DNA from: Prorocentrum cordatum
Taxonomy: Eukaryota > Sar > Dinophyceae > Prorocentrales > Prorocentraceae
NCBI GenBank assembly: GCA_963575745.1
Contig: CAUYUJ010014755.1
Span: forward strand, 67,663-131,662
Length of the DNA: 64,000 bases
Reading direction: 5' to 3'
The position numbers were made by a program, and so were the translations under genes. Shown piece by piece: positions 30,540-43,079 of the stretch (positions within the stretch are counted from its first letter, which is position 1; every line of letters begins with the position of its first letter). The notes below the pieces were generated by a model. The model did no database searches and was not told where the DNA came from. It was given only the letters and a program-made list of their open reading frames with translations.

Positions 30540-33525
30540 TCAACCCCGCCCGGAGGACTACAAGCAGGCGCGCGCGTGGTACAGCTCCAAGACCGCTACC
30601 ATGGAGGAGTGGTTATCAGGCGCGCGCCTTCGTCACGCCTTCCCCCCCGTGGTGGCGGCCTCACACTCTCTCCAACGTACGAGGCCCAGACTTTCGACCC
30701 TTGTCTGCAGGACCGGCTTCCGTTTTGCAGCTTCCCAATTTGGATAACATCGGCCGTCCATTTTTTGTCGAGCCGCCCAGAACGTTTCGTCTGAAGTGGT
30801 TTCCCAAATCCAAGGCAATTCCCCTCCTTGTGTAAACATGGCTGTCATCGGGAATCCTTGAGAAACATGTTGTTTGAACACATGCCCGCTTGAGTTTCCG
30901 GGCGTCGTTCCAAATGGCAGCTTCACTCCTGAGTAATGTGTGATCAGTTCTCGAGCGGTGGCTTTGCCTGTGAGGATATCAAGCCGATGTCTCGAGCGGC
31001 AGCCTCCCCTACAGAGTCGCGGAAGATTGCCTCATCCGGGCGGCATTCGCAGTACTATGTGATTTCGCTTGTGGAAATGTGTGATTTCATTTGTGGCAAT
31101 CGCAATACTATGTGACATGTGCCGCCTGAATATTCGAAGCTCGTCGGGCGGGAGTTTCAATCCTTCCATTTTCATCTCCTCTCCTCCCTCCTTCACCTCT
31201 CCCTGTCCCGCCCTTCCCCTTGCCTCCTCCCTCCTTCTCTGACCCCCAGCTGGAGCTAGGGCCGCCCTCCTCCCTCTTTCATATTGTCGGGACCAGACAT
31301 GTTTATCTTTCACTGATTGTTTGGGTTTTCGACCGCAGACGCTGAGTTGAATTATTACACGGCGCGCTCTGCGTTTAGTTGCCTGTTGCCTCCTTGGAGC
31401 GCGTAAACCAAGCGAGCGCGGCCATCGCAAGATGCTACTGGGCTCCTCGAGAACGACGCGCGCATTGTAGATGCATTTTCATTCACTGATGGAAAGAGAC
31501 GTGATGCGCGATGCGTCGGCGCGTCGGTTGGTTCGAGCGGCCCCCGAACAGACATTGAGGCCACATGTGCCGATATAGTCGCGGCTGGATCCCATTCGAT
31601 CAGCGCGTGTTTCAAGGCTGCCCAGCAATGTCGGCGGGATTTTTCATGCCCAATCGAATATGTGCACCGTTATTATCCGCAGGCTTCAGGCGCAGACTTG
31701 CGCGCGCCGCGCCGCAGATCGGTGCGCGCGCTCAAGCGAGGGCGCGGCCCTGCGTCGATCGGCCCGCCGCCTCAGGGCGCGCGCGGCGTCCGCCCCTGGA
31801 ACCCCCGCCAGGCCAGATCGGTGAAATGATAGATTTTGTTGTTTTGGGTGGGCCAAAGCCGGAAAATCTGTAATTTCACCGGTCGCGGGTCTGGGTTGCT
31901 TCCCTGTCCGGGGCGGATGCGAGTGGTTCCTTGCGTGCTTCTGCGGGGGGCTCGCTCCAGGGCGTATCGGGCCTCTTTTGGGGCCTGTCGCGCTCTTCCT
32001 CGGGTTTTCCTATTGGCTCTCCCGAGGCTCCCGTGGAGTTATTAAACCCACTTGCGTCGATGTGGAAGCTCCTGGAGACGTCTCGGCGACGGATTGCGGA
32101 TCTGGGTTTCGCCAGACGCCCAGGGTCAATTCTCGGCGCTCTCAGGCCCACGTGGAACCCCCCGCAGTTCCCGGCCGCCCAGAGGGCGCCATTGGCGCCG
32201 TAAGCGTTTCCTTCAGGCGGCGCGACATGGTGTGTGTCCAATTGTCGTGCGACGCCGTGCTGGGCCCCGCTTCAATCCGCAAGCTCGGTCGATTCGCACA
32301 GTTGGCGTCACGTCGCGCAGATGTCGGTTCCATGTTGATCAACGATCATATGGGCATGAGGGCCAGTAAATCAAAATCTACGGGCCGACCGGCGAAAGAT
32401 AATTGCTCTTGGACCCATTTTTTTTTCTTTCTCTCACTTTGTCCACTACCTCCTCCCCGCTTCTCCCTCCCTCCTTCTACTTCGTCCTTTCACGGATGAT
32501 GATCAGGTGAAGGATGAAGAAAGTGAACATCAGGAGGAGGACGATGGGATAATGATTGGAATATGGAGGACGTTCATGATGATGAGGAGGATTTGGACGA
32601 CGATGGTTACGAGGAGGACAGCCAGGATGATAAGCGAATGTGCAAATGATAAGCAGAACAGGGATGACGAGGGTGATCAGGCTCAGCATGAGGACAGAGC
32701 ACCAGTTGGGCCTTTGTCGTCGTCGTCGAACCTATCATTGTCCTCCTCCTTCCCTGTCCCTCCCCTTCCCTTTTCTTTGAAGACAACGGCGATAATTATG
32801 AGCACGACGACGATCCGTCGCATGCAAACTAAGCAGGTTGTCATGTGGGGTCCACCCGCTGAAGTAATTTTGACAGCCAGGGGCCCAAAAAGAGCCCCAG
32901 TGACGCCGAAATCAACGCACAGGTATAAGACCTTTTTTGTAGGATGTATATCATTGGTGGGCGGGAGACATTTCCATACCTGCGGCCGCGACACCATAGA
33001 TACAGGGTGGCTTTGCGCGGATGCCTTGCGTCGAACGTATGCATAAGATCGCGTACCCCTGGGACCGCGCCTCGGAATCCAGACCGCGAGGGCATGGACA
33101 CGGATGAGTTCGTCGTTCGTCATCCTTGTTTCTCAGGCCCCCGATATCACGATTTTTTTTCAGAACGTCGGCCCCCAGACGTCTCGAACCATTCCCCAGG
33201 ACCGTTTTTTCATCTTGAGTCGTTTTGGTGGTCCTGAGGCCTGGCGAGGGCCCCCAGAGGGCCAACACGACCAACAATTTCGCGTCCTGAGTTTGTTCAG
33301 GACGCGAAGTGGGGCTGATCGGCTGGCGGGCCCACGCGCCCCCACAGGCTGGGTCACCTTCCTCGACCAGCTTCATCAGGCGATGGGCCGGCTGAGGCCC
33401 AAGCTGGAGGCCGACCGGCGCCCGGCATGGTCCCTGCACGGGAGGGACGCTCTCGCCTCCTCCTCACCCTTGGCGTCTTGTCGTCGTGCAGAAATATACG
33501 GTTCGAGTTGATTGGCAGTTGTACC
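30540..33525. other. Gene-poor unique sequence
   Basis: No recognisable gene, RNA or mobile element. Local features: TACTATGTGAT/TGTGTGATTT repeats at 31,050-31,115, a pyrimidine block at 31,170-31,250, a C/T block at 32,435-32,490 and a GA-rich block at 32,505-32,620. 32,940-33,090 is weakly similar to 37,085-37,215 (shared GCGCGGATGCC region and GGATCGCG-type motifs), suggesting an old dispersed repeat. Confidence 0.45.
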
Positions 33526-33529
33526 ATCG

Positions 33530-33675
33530 AAGACGCCCACGGCGAATCACCGCCGCCCCCCGCCTTCTAGAATCGCCCATGTGGCCGAGCGTTGTGGCAA
33601 GAGCTTCGCCAAGCTATCGGACCATGTGTTCCCCCAACCGTTGTGGAAACCCTTCGGGGAACACTTGATGGCGGG
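33530..33675 (+). repeat. Dispersed leader repeat L (copy 2)
   Basis: Matches 18,884-19,035 over the same blocks in the same order and again precedes a CTTGGG array (33,695-33,795). Confidence 0.85.
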
Positions 33676-33694
33676 GAAGATCAGGCGGAGGCGG

Positions 33695-33795
33695 AGCTTC
33701 TCGGGGCCTCTTTGGCCGTCTTGGTGGGCCCTTGGCCCGTCTGACGCCGTCGGAAGCCGTCTTGCCTCTCCGGGCCGACTTGGGGCCCTTTTGGG
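33695..33795 (+). repeat. CTTGGGGCC-type array, copy 5 (short)
   Basis: GGGGCCTCTTTGGCCGTCTT and similar units, about 100 bp, ending at GGGGTGTTCCAG. Confidence 0.7.
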
Positions 33796-33797
33796 GT

Positions 33798-34114
33798 GTT
33801 CCAGAATGTTTTGCTTGTGGTGGAGCGGCTGCAGGCAGATAATACAGAGTTTGCGGATGAATGGCTAACGTTTTGGGAGCCGCAGTCGAAACCTTTGCTC
33901 ACATATTGGTCTGTAGACTTCGAGCCCTACCTACGTAATGCAGGCAATGTGTACAACGCGGTAATGCTAGAGGAATTCGCACCGAGCCATTATATCACAT
34001 ATGGTACGCTGGAGGCACCCATGCGCGAGCGACGTGGGAACTACTCGCACTCACCCGGCATACTGAGCCAGAATCAGAAAAGATGCCAGGATTGCGTTAT
34101 AGATCCAACTGGAC
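33798..34114 (+). CDS. Putative exon A of an unrecognised gene
   Basis: Follows GGGGTGTTCCAG, which would serve as a 3' splice site. The frame has lower GC and natural composition: VERLQADNTEFADEWLTFW, YWSVDFEPYLRNAGNVYNAV, LEEFAPSHYITYGTLEAP and KRCQDCVIDPTG. The proposed donor is GTGTAAGC at 34,115 (alternatively GTAAGC at 34,117); use of 34,115 keeps the frame open into exon B. Read through without splicing, the frame ends at TGA 34147-34149. I recognise no domain. Upstream exons, if any, are displaced by the repeat. Exon status is inference from composition and splice-like sites. Confidence 0.4.
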
Positions 34115-34287
34115 GTGTAAGCAAGACGAAAGCGTCGAAGGTTCATTGATGGTGTTTGCAATGTACTACTTATAATTCTGTTATGGCTGTCAATGATCGA
34201 GTGTAAGATGCGCCTAGACATCCGATTTCGGCCTGAGAAACCCAGAAGATTCTGGATGCCGTCGTTCCTTTCTTTGCTGAAGGTCAG

Positions 34288-34437
34288 TTGTCGAATACAA
34301 GGACCCGCCAGGCTACTGGAGCGACGATTGGATTCGCATCATTAGGGCCCCGCCGGTGCTTCGCGTCGTCCTTGCGCCCCCCCGCGCAGCCCCGTTGCCC
34401 TTGACCGATGAGGAATTAGAAGCCATGATCGGCTGAC
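34288..34437 (+). CDS. Putative exon B of the same gene
   Basis: Preceded by CCTTTCTTTGCTGAAGGTCAG, a pyrimidine-containing acceptor. After two bases completing a codon the frame reads VEYKDPPGYWSDDWIRIIRA, a proline/arginine stretch, then LPLTDEELEAMIG and TGA at 34435-34437. The acidic LTDEELEAM ending is typical of real C-termini. The implied intron is 173 bp. No family recognised. Confidence 0.4.
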
Positions 34438-34799
34438 GGGATGATGCATGAAGGCGTTTCGATGGGTCATGAGCGTCTGTCTTCGTCCGATGTCAGATGT
34501 CTGCAGTGTTGCCGCTGTCTTCGTCGCTACCAGCTCCCGCGGGCATCGCCGCCGCTCTTCCTCTTGTCGTTGGCGCCCCGCTACCGCCACCTTTACTGGG
34601 ACGCATCTTTTTCGATGGCGACCGCTAGGAGCCTTGCTACTACCACCGCCACTTTCACCATCATGGATACGATTGCTTTAACGAGTAGACATTACACTTT
34701 CCCCCTCCCACAACACATTACAAGTACGCTTGACATAGAACCGTCAACAGAGTGCTATTACGAATAACATACTAGAGCAACATATTACCAATCCCCCTC

Positions 34800-34955
34800 C
34801 CGCGCCCCCCTTGCGCCCCCTTGCGCCCCCCCCCCCCCCCCCCCCCCTCCTCCCCCCCCCTCCTCCCCCCTCCTCCCCTCCCCCCCCCGCCCTAACCCCC
34901 TCCGCTCCCCCTCCCTTCTCCCCTTGTTTCGCCCCCCCGCCCTAACCCCCGTCAA
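34800..34955 (+). repeat. Poly-C/CTCC block
   Basis: Long C runs broken by TT or TCC. The 3' end, CTTGTTTCGCCCCCCCGCCC followed by TAACCCCC, recurs at 35,513-35,541. Between 34,440 and 34,800 I see no gene. Confidence 0.85.
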
Positions 34956-35084
34956 CAATTACCCAATATGAATACTATTCTCCCTCTTCCCCTGATGACG
35001 GCCTGGGGGTGTCCGACCACCCCCGCGTACTGTTTTTGTTACACACAGGCTTCCCCCGAGTTGGGTTTTCGCCTGCATGTTTTT

Positions 35085-35283
35085 CAAAATGCTGCTCTTG
35101 CTGCGGCGCCGGCCTCATTTTCGGGCCCCGTTCGTTCCGAATCGTGCTCCCGCTGCAGCGCTGGCCTCATTTCCGTGCATCCGCTCGTTCCGAATCGTGC
35201 TCCCGTTGCAGCGCTGGCCTCATTTCCGCGCTTCCGCTCGTTTCGACTCCTGCCCCCGCTGCAGCGCTGGCGTCATTTCCCGT
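35085..35283 (+). repeat. 53-bp tandem repeat
   Basis: About four units containing TTCCGAATCGTGCTCCCG and TGCAGCGCTGGCCTCATTTC. The middle two are nearly identical, the outer ones diverged. Confidence 0.9.
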
Positions 35284-35584
35284 GCCATGCCACGGCATGC
35301 ACTGCAATGCTAGGTTGATACTACGCTTTGCGGTGTTCTACGCCATGCCATGCCGTGCTCTACAATGCATCGCGTACCCATCATTGCCCTGCTCGACATC
35401 CGACTGGGCGAGTAGAGAGGGGATCTGCGCCATGGTAAGGGATGGGAGGGAGGGGTAGGATGTCAGATATGACGCGAGCGCACCTAGCTTGGCTTCCCCC
35501 CCTCCTCTCCCCCCTTGTTTCGCCCCCCCGCCCTAACCCCCCCCGCCCCCCTCCCCCTTCCCCCCTGTTTCGGCCCCCCCACAG

Positions 35585-35972
35585 AGGGCAACTCTTCGGG
35601 GGAGGTCAAACGCCGGTGACTTTGATGAGTGCGTTCCCTGATTTGTTTGTGGTTACGATTGATCCATTCGATAGTTGTGTTGTTGGCGTCGTGGAAGGTT
35701 TCCCGCGGGACATTTGCACCCCGGGCTACGTGAAGTGGGCTGGAGACAATCGTCGGATTGCGTCTCAAGCTTTGCTCTCGTATTCGCACCGCCACATCCA
35801 GTTACCGATTGCGATCCAAATTGCTGGGAGGTTGTTTGCGGCCGAACAAGCAGATGTTGTGTTCTTAGATGGGGGCCTGCCTCGTGAAATTGAGATAACT
35901 GCGTTAGGTCCTACCGCAAGGGTCGGTGGCAGTATCTGCGGCCATGACTTGACACATTCGCCTTCGACATGA
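35585..35972 (+). CDS. Putative exon with natural protein composition
   Basis: Begins after a C-rich tract ending CCCCCCACAG, a plausible 3' splice site. The frame reads GQLFGGGQTPVTLMSAFPDL, FVVTIDPFDSCVVGVVEGF, PGYVKWAGDNRRIASQALL, PIAIQIAGRLFAAEQADVVF and EITALGPTARVGGSICGHD before TGA 35970-35972. GC is lower than its surroundings. If translation starts internally, ATG 35624 is the first. No family recognised. It may belong to the same gene as exons A and B, or to another. Confidence 0.45.
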
Positions 35973-36164
35973 ATCAGGCTTCCGAATACTTTCGTAGCGT
36001 AATTCGTGCGGTCAGATCTTTTGAAGGGTCGAGGCTGATACTTGGGACTGTTTGGGTTTGGTGCTTCACCATTGTTAAGCGCGGCGATTGCAAGACCTGG
36101 GCTTCTGTTGCATCAGTTGTTCAACAGCAGCCCAAAGTCTCGTTGCCAAGATTTCCGAGTGGTC

Positions 36165-36390
36165 GCACAGGAAAAACAGACAAAAGCGTCCCAGAGCCCA
36201 ACAGAAACCCCAAGACGCGCCAAGAAGGCCCCAAGCAGGCCCAAGAAGAGGACCACGAACCGACATTTCGAGCTTCCCGCCCCAAGAGGCCCCCAGAAGG
36301 CCCCAAGAGCCCCTCAAGGGCCCGAAGAGACCCCCAAGAGACCCCGAAGAGGCCCAACGGAGGCCCCAACTGGCCCGAAAACATCTGAGA
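36165..36390 (-). repeat. CTTGGGGCC-type array, copy 6 (inverted)
   Basis: Reverse-complement units (GCCCCAAGAGGCCC, GACCCCCAAGAGACC). Follows coding-like exon 35585-35972 after about 190 bp. Confidence 0.8.
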
Positions 36391-36524
36391 GGCCTTTCAA
36401 CCACAACTCCAGCACGGCGGCGGGAAGGGCCGCAGGCCACAAGGTTCCCTGTCTGTCTCTGCTACGACTCCCTCGGCCCACATGGGGAACATCGCCTTCG
36501 CCTTCTCCTGCTCCCTTCCACCTC

Positions 36525-36563
36525 AATCCCCCTCCTCCTCCTCCTCCTCCTCCTCCTCCTCGT
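36525..36563 (+). repeat. (CTC)n microsatellite
   Basis: About a dozen CTC units. Confidence 0.95.
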
Positions 36564-36569
36564 ATTCGT

Positions 36570-38190
36570 CGTCGTTGTCGCCTTCAGGGTCGGCGGCACC
36601 GGCCGCAAAGCCTGAGCAATAATCTGGGTGAGGGGGGATCGAACGCTTTAAACCAATGTCGGCCAGAGCTTTCGACCCACACTTGCCTGCCCCACCTCCC
36701 GAGCCGCGCCGATCCGTGAGGGCACCAGGGCCCAAGAGCTGGGCGCTGAGCCCCCAGCGCGAAAAAACCGGGCGACGCCGCGCTACGACCCGGGGTGGGC
36801 CGCACTCAGGACTCCTAGAGCGACTCTTCGCCAGGGTGGCCTGTGCGCGGTGTTCGGGCGGCACGGGTGTCAGGCCGCTGCTGATGCACCGCGCGCAACG
36901 ATCGGCAGGCCGCGCACCAAAGGGTGGTCGCGGAACCTATCCATATCCTTAAGTCGTGCCTGTCCTTCTACAGGAGGAATATTCCAAATTAGTAAAACAT
37001 AGTCTGGGGACGATTTGTGTTACTATTGCTTATTTTTTGTCCAAAATCCGCCTGTAGGGGGACACGCCCGACTTAAGCATATCCACAAACCTCACAATCC
37101 CTAAATGTCGGCCTCGCCCTCGAGGATACGGGGAGCTTGTCCGCGGATGCCCAGCGCGGAAGGTATCCGTGCGACCGCGCACCAACGGGATCGCGCCCCG
37201 GAGGCCAGGCCGCAAGGTCGCGGATGTGGCTATCTTCGCCGCTTGTGACCCCCGCCCCTGCAGCCAAGACGCTGAAAAAATACAACTTTGGGCTCACGAG
37301 GGGCTCTGGATCTGAAGCCCTTCTCCAGACCTGGGTCTTGGGGGGCCTGCTCGTGTCCGAGGCTCGCCGTGTTCAGGCAATCCCCTTCGACCCTGGTTCA
37401 CCGTTCTCCTCTTGGTGGCACGATGGCTGCAGATCACCCCTTGCGTGCAGCTGGTCAGGATCGGGACAGTCCGGCCGCTTTCGACCGCGAGCCGTGCCTT
37501 TCCCGTTTCCAGGTGCCCCCTCTCTTGCTACTGTTATCACGATGCAGATTTTGGAAGAGCGGCCCAAAAACGTCCTGCCGACTCGGGATCCCACTGAGGG
37601 TCTGGCCGCTTTCGGCCGCAGGCGCCTGGCCCCTCGGCTTCGCTGCGGCCTGCGCGCAGGCGGTGGACCTCGTGAGGCGCATGCCGTCGAGCCGCCAGGC
37701 GTCCCCAGCGCCGCAGGCGCGTGCGCGCGCGCGCGTGGGGCGCCGCTGCCGCCGAGGCCGCTGCCTCGAGGGGGTTTGTGAATTGATCTGGACATCTGGA
37801 CTTGTACGCAGAGGAGCCGGCTTGTTGTTCGCAGGGAAGTTGGATTGTAGCATGACTTGTACTCTCGGGCTCTCGAAAGGGGTGTCAGCGTTACTGGGGT
37901 CAGAGTCAGCCAATCCCCTGGCTGACCTGGTCTTGGGTGCCACGTGAGCTACGCAGATTTAATGATAATATAAAGGAATATGGAGATGGTTGCGCCGACA
38001 TGGGCGCGTAAGCGGCCCGCGTAAGGTCGCGCCTCAGCGCCCTCGTCTCCAATGTGGCGTGCAGCGCTGGCGGCCCTCGTAAGCCGCGGCGTAAGGTCGC
38101 TGTCATCTTGCGTAATACCTGTGTTTTTCGTTGCCCACGTATGGCCGGTGTTTTGTTGTCCACCCTCGGCTGACCCAGGCTGGGGAACTA
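36570..38190. other. No gene recognised
   Basis: GC-rich sequence; frames are open on both strands without domains. Includes the weak repeat mate of 32,940-33,090 at 37,085-37,215. Confidence 0.4.
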
Positions 38191-38360
38191 CAGTCAACCC
38201 GCATAGGAAGGATGAGCAATTTTCCAAGGTTGCCCTTGCATCCTTCCCCTTCGGCCCATCCTTGGCCGCTTTCGCTGGCCGCGCCCCGCCCGCAAATTGT
38301 CGACACGGCCTTCGAATGCTCTTTCATCCTTATCGTGCGTCCTTATTATACGGGTTGATC
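38191..38360 (+). mobile_element. TA-flanked MITE family M1, copy A
   Basis: Starts CAGTCAACCCGCATAGGAAG and ends with the inverted CGGGTTGATCG; both sides are flanked by TA (TA-CAGTC ... GATCG-TA). The interior CCCTTGCATCCTTCCCCTTC-GGCCCATCC matches copies at 44.9, 45.4 and 58.5 kb. A TA target and CAGT terminus are typical of Tc1/mariner-derived MITEs. Confidence 0.75.
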
Positions 38361-38363
38361 GTA

Positions 38364-41215
38364 GAGTGAGCGGCCGGCGAGGCTCCGCGGCAGGGCCCCG
38401 GCCTGCCCCATGCTCGTGCTGGCCCAGGCTTGGTGCGTCTCCGAGGGCACGTCGGTTCGATCTGAGGCGCCTGGACTCAGCCCGAGGTGTCCCAGAGGCT
38501 CAGGGGAGGAAAAGCTACCGATGCCGCTACGCTTCCCTGGTTTGTCCCTTGGAAGGCGCTCGTCGCCACCGCTGGATACGCTTCGAAATCCTGGTCAGGT
38601 CAGAACGCACCCCAGGAGAGGTCCGGAGAGTAGCGATATCGTTACCATTTGGTTTCACCAGGAGGGATCCCAAAGTCAGCCGTGTCGGACATCAAGGCCT
38701 CCCAAGTGGGGTCGGAGGATGGTGCCGCACCGCGGATGCATCGGCGATGCGGCGAGATCTGAAGCATAGTTTTCTCCGAGACGACGTCGTCGATGTATCG
38801 CCGAGGCCTCACGATCCTCCGATCCCTGTTTGTTCTGACCCCATTTGGGAGGCTCCAGAGGGCGCCTGAGGGAATTGGGTCTCGGGCCGAGGTTTCTTGC
38901 CGTCTTCGGGCTCCCCGGGCCCTCCACGGGCCCAAGGACTGTCAAAGAGTCGTTCAGCATGAAAAGCTGGCCCTGAGGAAAAGCCCAGTCGGTCCAGAAT
39001 CAATTTATCTCAGTATATCGAAGCCCCGCAGAACGCCTTGGAGACCAAGCGATTCCAAGATAAGTGTCTCGACCCAAACCCCACAAAACGATTGCGCACA
39101 GTAGCCCACGCCCGACGCAGCAATCCCGAGGAGGTGACCGATCAGCTTTTCACACTGCATCCGTTTATCTCCAACATTATCAGCACTACCATCGTCAACG
39201 TCACCATCCTCATCTACTCTTCTTTTGTCCACCTCCTCATCCCCCTTCCTTCTCTCCATTCCTCCACTCCTACTCCTACTCCTCCTGCTGCGCTTCGTCG
39301 ATCCTTCTGCACTCCATGACATGCGCGCGAGCCCTTGGCATTCAATCATGCAGGCTCCCAGGTGCACGAAGTGCTTGGCTACTTGATTCCCGTCGCTACC
39401 GAGGCCACGATTCATCGGAAGCTGCGGTGAACAGCGCATTCGCTCGCATGGGCACGCCCCTTGGTAAAGACACGCTCCGTGGCGCGCGGAACTCAATGGG
39501 AGATGCAATGAGCCGCGCATGCCGATAGCGGCGCGAGAAAGGGGCGGGCGAGCGATAAGGATGAAGAGGGGGGGGCGAGGGGACGGGGGACAAGGGGAGC
39601 GGAGGGAAGGGAAACGCAGTGCACAACAATGGGCAGGAAAGCGTTCGGGACCCACGCGCTGACGTCACATTTCGAATTACCTTGCTGAGTTTACTATAAC
39701 GAGTGGTTTTGTTTTTTCGCTGGCGCGTTCTGTTGAAAGCACCTGTCCCTACTGGCGCTTTCCAATGTAAGCCCGCCCACACGCCCTACCCAAACAAACG
39801 CGCCCCCGAGTAAGCACGACCTCGTGCAGGCACAGTCCCAGGTACTCATCTCCCCGTAAGCCCGCCCCTTGTGAAGCCCCGTGCGCTATCCCGCAAGCGC
39901 GTCAACATGTAAGTCAGTAGCTAGTTTGCTTTGCTGCGCCCCAAATGCGCACGTGGAAGAGCGATGGGAGCAACACCTGCGGTGTGCAATTATCCCTCTC
40001 CGTTGCCACGCGGTCAGTGAGGTTGCGTTGACGGGAGACAGAGGCATGTTTACCATTCACGAGGTTGCATTACACGACGTATGTTTGTTGACCAGGGAGG
40101 CCCGCGGGTCTACACCTGTTCAGCACCATTAGAAAGCCAAACCAACGCGCAAGCAGTGCAACACCAGCTCACAACCAGCTTAGTATCATTGCAGAAGCAC
40201 CGATAACAACTGTGTACTATTTCGCTCACGTGCGCGACCACGAAAAACCATGGGAAACCAGTGTAACGTCATCGTAGGCCACCGCCAACCGCGGTGGAAC
40301 ATCTCACGCGTGTGTTCGACCATTGTCGAACCTATAAAACCCAACCATGGTGCCCCCGTTGACGATGACAATGGTGATGACGCGGCCGTGGTGTTGGCGA
40401 TGACATTTGCAACGCCATGGCGTTGCAGTGTGCAGCCGTATTCTTTGGATGGTGATGCTGCGTATGGGAGTAGTGCCCGCCCATTGGCGCACTTAACGTA
40501 ATAAGTAGCGGGGCGCGGGACTTTCGTCTAAGGCATGCAATTGGTTTGGTGGTTTGGTAACGCGGGAGGGCATCTACTTTGGTAGTGGGGATCGGCTGTT
40601 TTGGTTTATGGGCGTAAGCATTTTTTCCGTTGCATGGGTATGCGTGCGAGCAGACGGCTATGGCAGCGCATTTGGGAAAGTGCACACGCGGTGCCAGACA
40701 TGTTCATGCAACGCCGTCCCGATCGACATGCGTCGTCCCGATGACGGCTAGGAGTCATGCGCGTGTTCACGCCAATCGACATGTGTTCGTGATTGGTTAC
40801 GAGTCTACGCTAACCTTACGCGCAGATTCCGCCGGCGCACTGGTCTTTCGAGAACCGGGGTTTCTACGATTCTTTCCGGGTGGCGTCCGGTCCCCTTTCC
40901 TTTTCTACCCGTCCTGTTTTTTGTTCCCCCTCCTTTGATTCCCCCTCTTTCCCCTCCTGCGGGGCGAGACGACGTGACCGTCCGCCTTCAGGCCGTGCGC
41001 GTCCTCCTCCTCCTCCTCGTCCTCCTCCTCGTCTTCCTATTTCCCTTCATCCTCCTCGCCCCCCTTCCCTCCTCCGCCTCGCTCCTCCTCCCCCTCCGTC
41101 CTCCTCCGTGATTTTTCCTTTCAACCTTTCCCTGTCGCACCCCGAGGTCGAAAGGGCGGGCCAGGCGTTTCGCCTGAGATTGCTTCACCATTTCTGACCC
41201 TGAAGCGTAACAACG
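38364..41215. other. Gene-poor sequence
   Basis: No family recognised in any frame. The minus-strand frame 39655-39005 is long but built of simple sequence. 40,930-41,110 is C/T-rich. 40,680-40,790 contains repeated ATCGACATG words. Confidence 0.4.
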
Positions 41216-41221
41216 GACAAT

Positions 41222-41665
41222 AGTTTCACACATGTAGGGGGGGCGGTTTTCAAACTGTGGTTCTCGCCTTAGTCCCGCGCACCGTCGTCTTAAACACTTG
41301 CAAGAGCTTCATGGATTGAGGGCGGTCCGTTTTCAAAATGTGGCTCTCGCTTTAGCGCCGCGCACGTTCGTTTTAAACATTTGCAAGGATTTCACGGATT
41401 GAGGGCGGCTCGTTTTCAAAATGTGGCTCTCGCTTTAGCACCGCGCACATTGTTTGCACAAATCCGGAAGAGTTTTACGAATTCAAATGGTCAGCGTACC
41501 AGAAGCGGTGTTATGGAAGGATGCAGGTTTGTGAGGGCGCAACAGTTACGTTGACCCGCGGTGTTGAAGTCCCAGGAATGGTGTTCTGGCGCGATTCATG
41601 ATCGTCAAGACGCAACAGTCAGGTTGATCCGTGGTGTTGGAGTCCCGAGAATGGTGTATTGGCAT
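41222..41665 (+). repeat. Compound tandem repeat R (forward copy)
   Basis: Part 1 has ~80-bp units starting at 41,241, 41,320 and 41,403 with GTTTTCAAAATGTGGCTCTC and GCCGCGCAC. Part 2 has ~75-bp units at 41,535 and 41,610 with GCAACAGTCAGGTTGATCCG and GGTGTTGGAGTCCC. The same two-part structure lies inverted at 61,064-61,515. Confidence 0.88.
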
Positions 41666-41814
41666 GAATCAGGGTCTTCGAACGGTTGTCCCGCATCGAG
41701 GCAGTTCCCTCAGTGGAAATGATCCGTTGTTGGGGCTTCTGAAACGGGAGTTTGGAGCAAGGGTGTTGTTTGAATACCGTTGTTGGGTCTTGGGTTTACA
41801 CTGGTCCTCTTCCG

Positions 41815-42040
41815 CATCATCTTTATCCTCCTCCCCGTCCTTATCCTCCTCCCCCTCCTCCTCGTAATCCTCCTCCTCCTTGTTTTTCTCTTCCTGCTTC
41901 TCCTCCTCTCCCTTCTCCTCCTCCTCCTTTTCCTCCCCTTTCCTTCATTCTCCTCGTCCTCCTCGTCCTCCCTCCCTCCTCCCTCCTCCCTCCCTCCCCC
42001 CCTCTCCCTCCTCCCCCTCCCTCCTTCTCCCCCCCCCAGC
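41815..42040. repeat. Polypyrimidine tract
   Basis: CCTCCTCCTTTTCCTCC-like sequence; frames through it are simple-sequence. From 42,040 to 42,330 DNA is extremely GC-rich with GCGCGC runs and no gene; 42,330-43,080 shows nothing recognisable. Confidence 0.8.
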
Positions 42041-43079
42041 CGCAGGCCAGAGGCAGCGGGGCGTCGCCGGGCGGCCCGGCCTCTGGCAGCTCGGCGCTGG
42101 CGTTCTCGCCCGGGACGCCGCCCAAGCGCGAGAAGGCTGGCGCGCGCCCTTCGCCTCGCCGGGCGCGCTCCTCGCACGCGTCGCCTCGCCTCGCGCCTCG
42201 CGCGCGCACGCGCGCGCCGCGCGCGGCGGTTCTCCCCCGCGGGCGCGCGTCTCGCGTGTGCGCGGAGGCGCCTCGCCGCGGGCGCGCACGTGGCGGCCTC
42301 GGCACCCGCTCGGAGGCCAGAAGCTTATAGCGGCCTGGCATCCTTGGGCAGCTGCGCGCAGGCAGCCCCCCCCCCCAGGTAACTTCTATAGATCTGTAGA
42401 GCCCTACCAACAGCGGAAACTAATTATAGTCTCGACGCCCTTATTGCTGGACTGGGGGCCTCCTAATAGTGGAAAATAGTTATTTCTCCGCTTCGCCCAC
42501 AGCACAACAACGACCACGATGATGATGCATACGACTACGATTGCGATCTGGTCTTGACGATTACGATCGCGATTTCAACGATTACGACGGTTTGGTAGTC
42601 CTGACTGGCCTCAACAGGCCATCCGAGCAGTCCGGGGCGGCGCCAGAGTCGGCGCCAGGGTGTTGAGACCGCCCCATATTACTCGGGGGGCCTGTGGAGG
42701 CCACCCAGGACTGCCTGTGGGGGCTGTCTGTGCGCAGCCCGAAGCCTTACCAGGTAGCAGGTAGCGGGTGGGGGACTGGAGGATATTGTGAATCGCGAGA
42801 AAGGTTCAGTTAAATGGGGCCCAAACGGCTCCTAGACTCCAGCAGCGGGCCCAAAAGGCGGTGGAAAGGCGCACGTTTCCCTGCCGCCCTTGAGAACGAA
42901 CGCCCGAGTATGCACCGCCTGGGGGACAGGGTGTTCCAGGGAACCTGGAGGCAGCGGGTGGATATACTTAATCACTTCGCTCATTCCGCCGGCTCATATT
43001 GTCGCACCGCTGTCGATTGCCCGAGTGATCGTTGTCAATGCAGTGCGGTTGGGCGGTCGTTTTTGGCAGGCTTGTCGGG

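Noticed and set aside
34916-35545. CCCTAACCCCC as telomeric repeat
   Set aside because: Only single occurrences within poly-C tracts; no CCCTAAA array.
39005-39655. 216-codon minus-strand frame
   Set aside because: No domain, compositionally mixed simple sequence; weak support.
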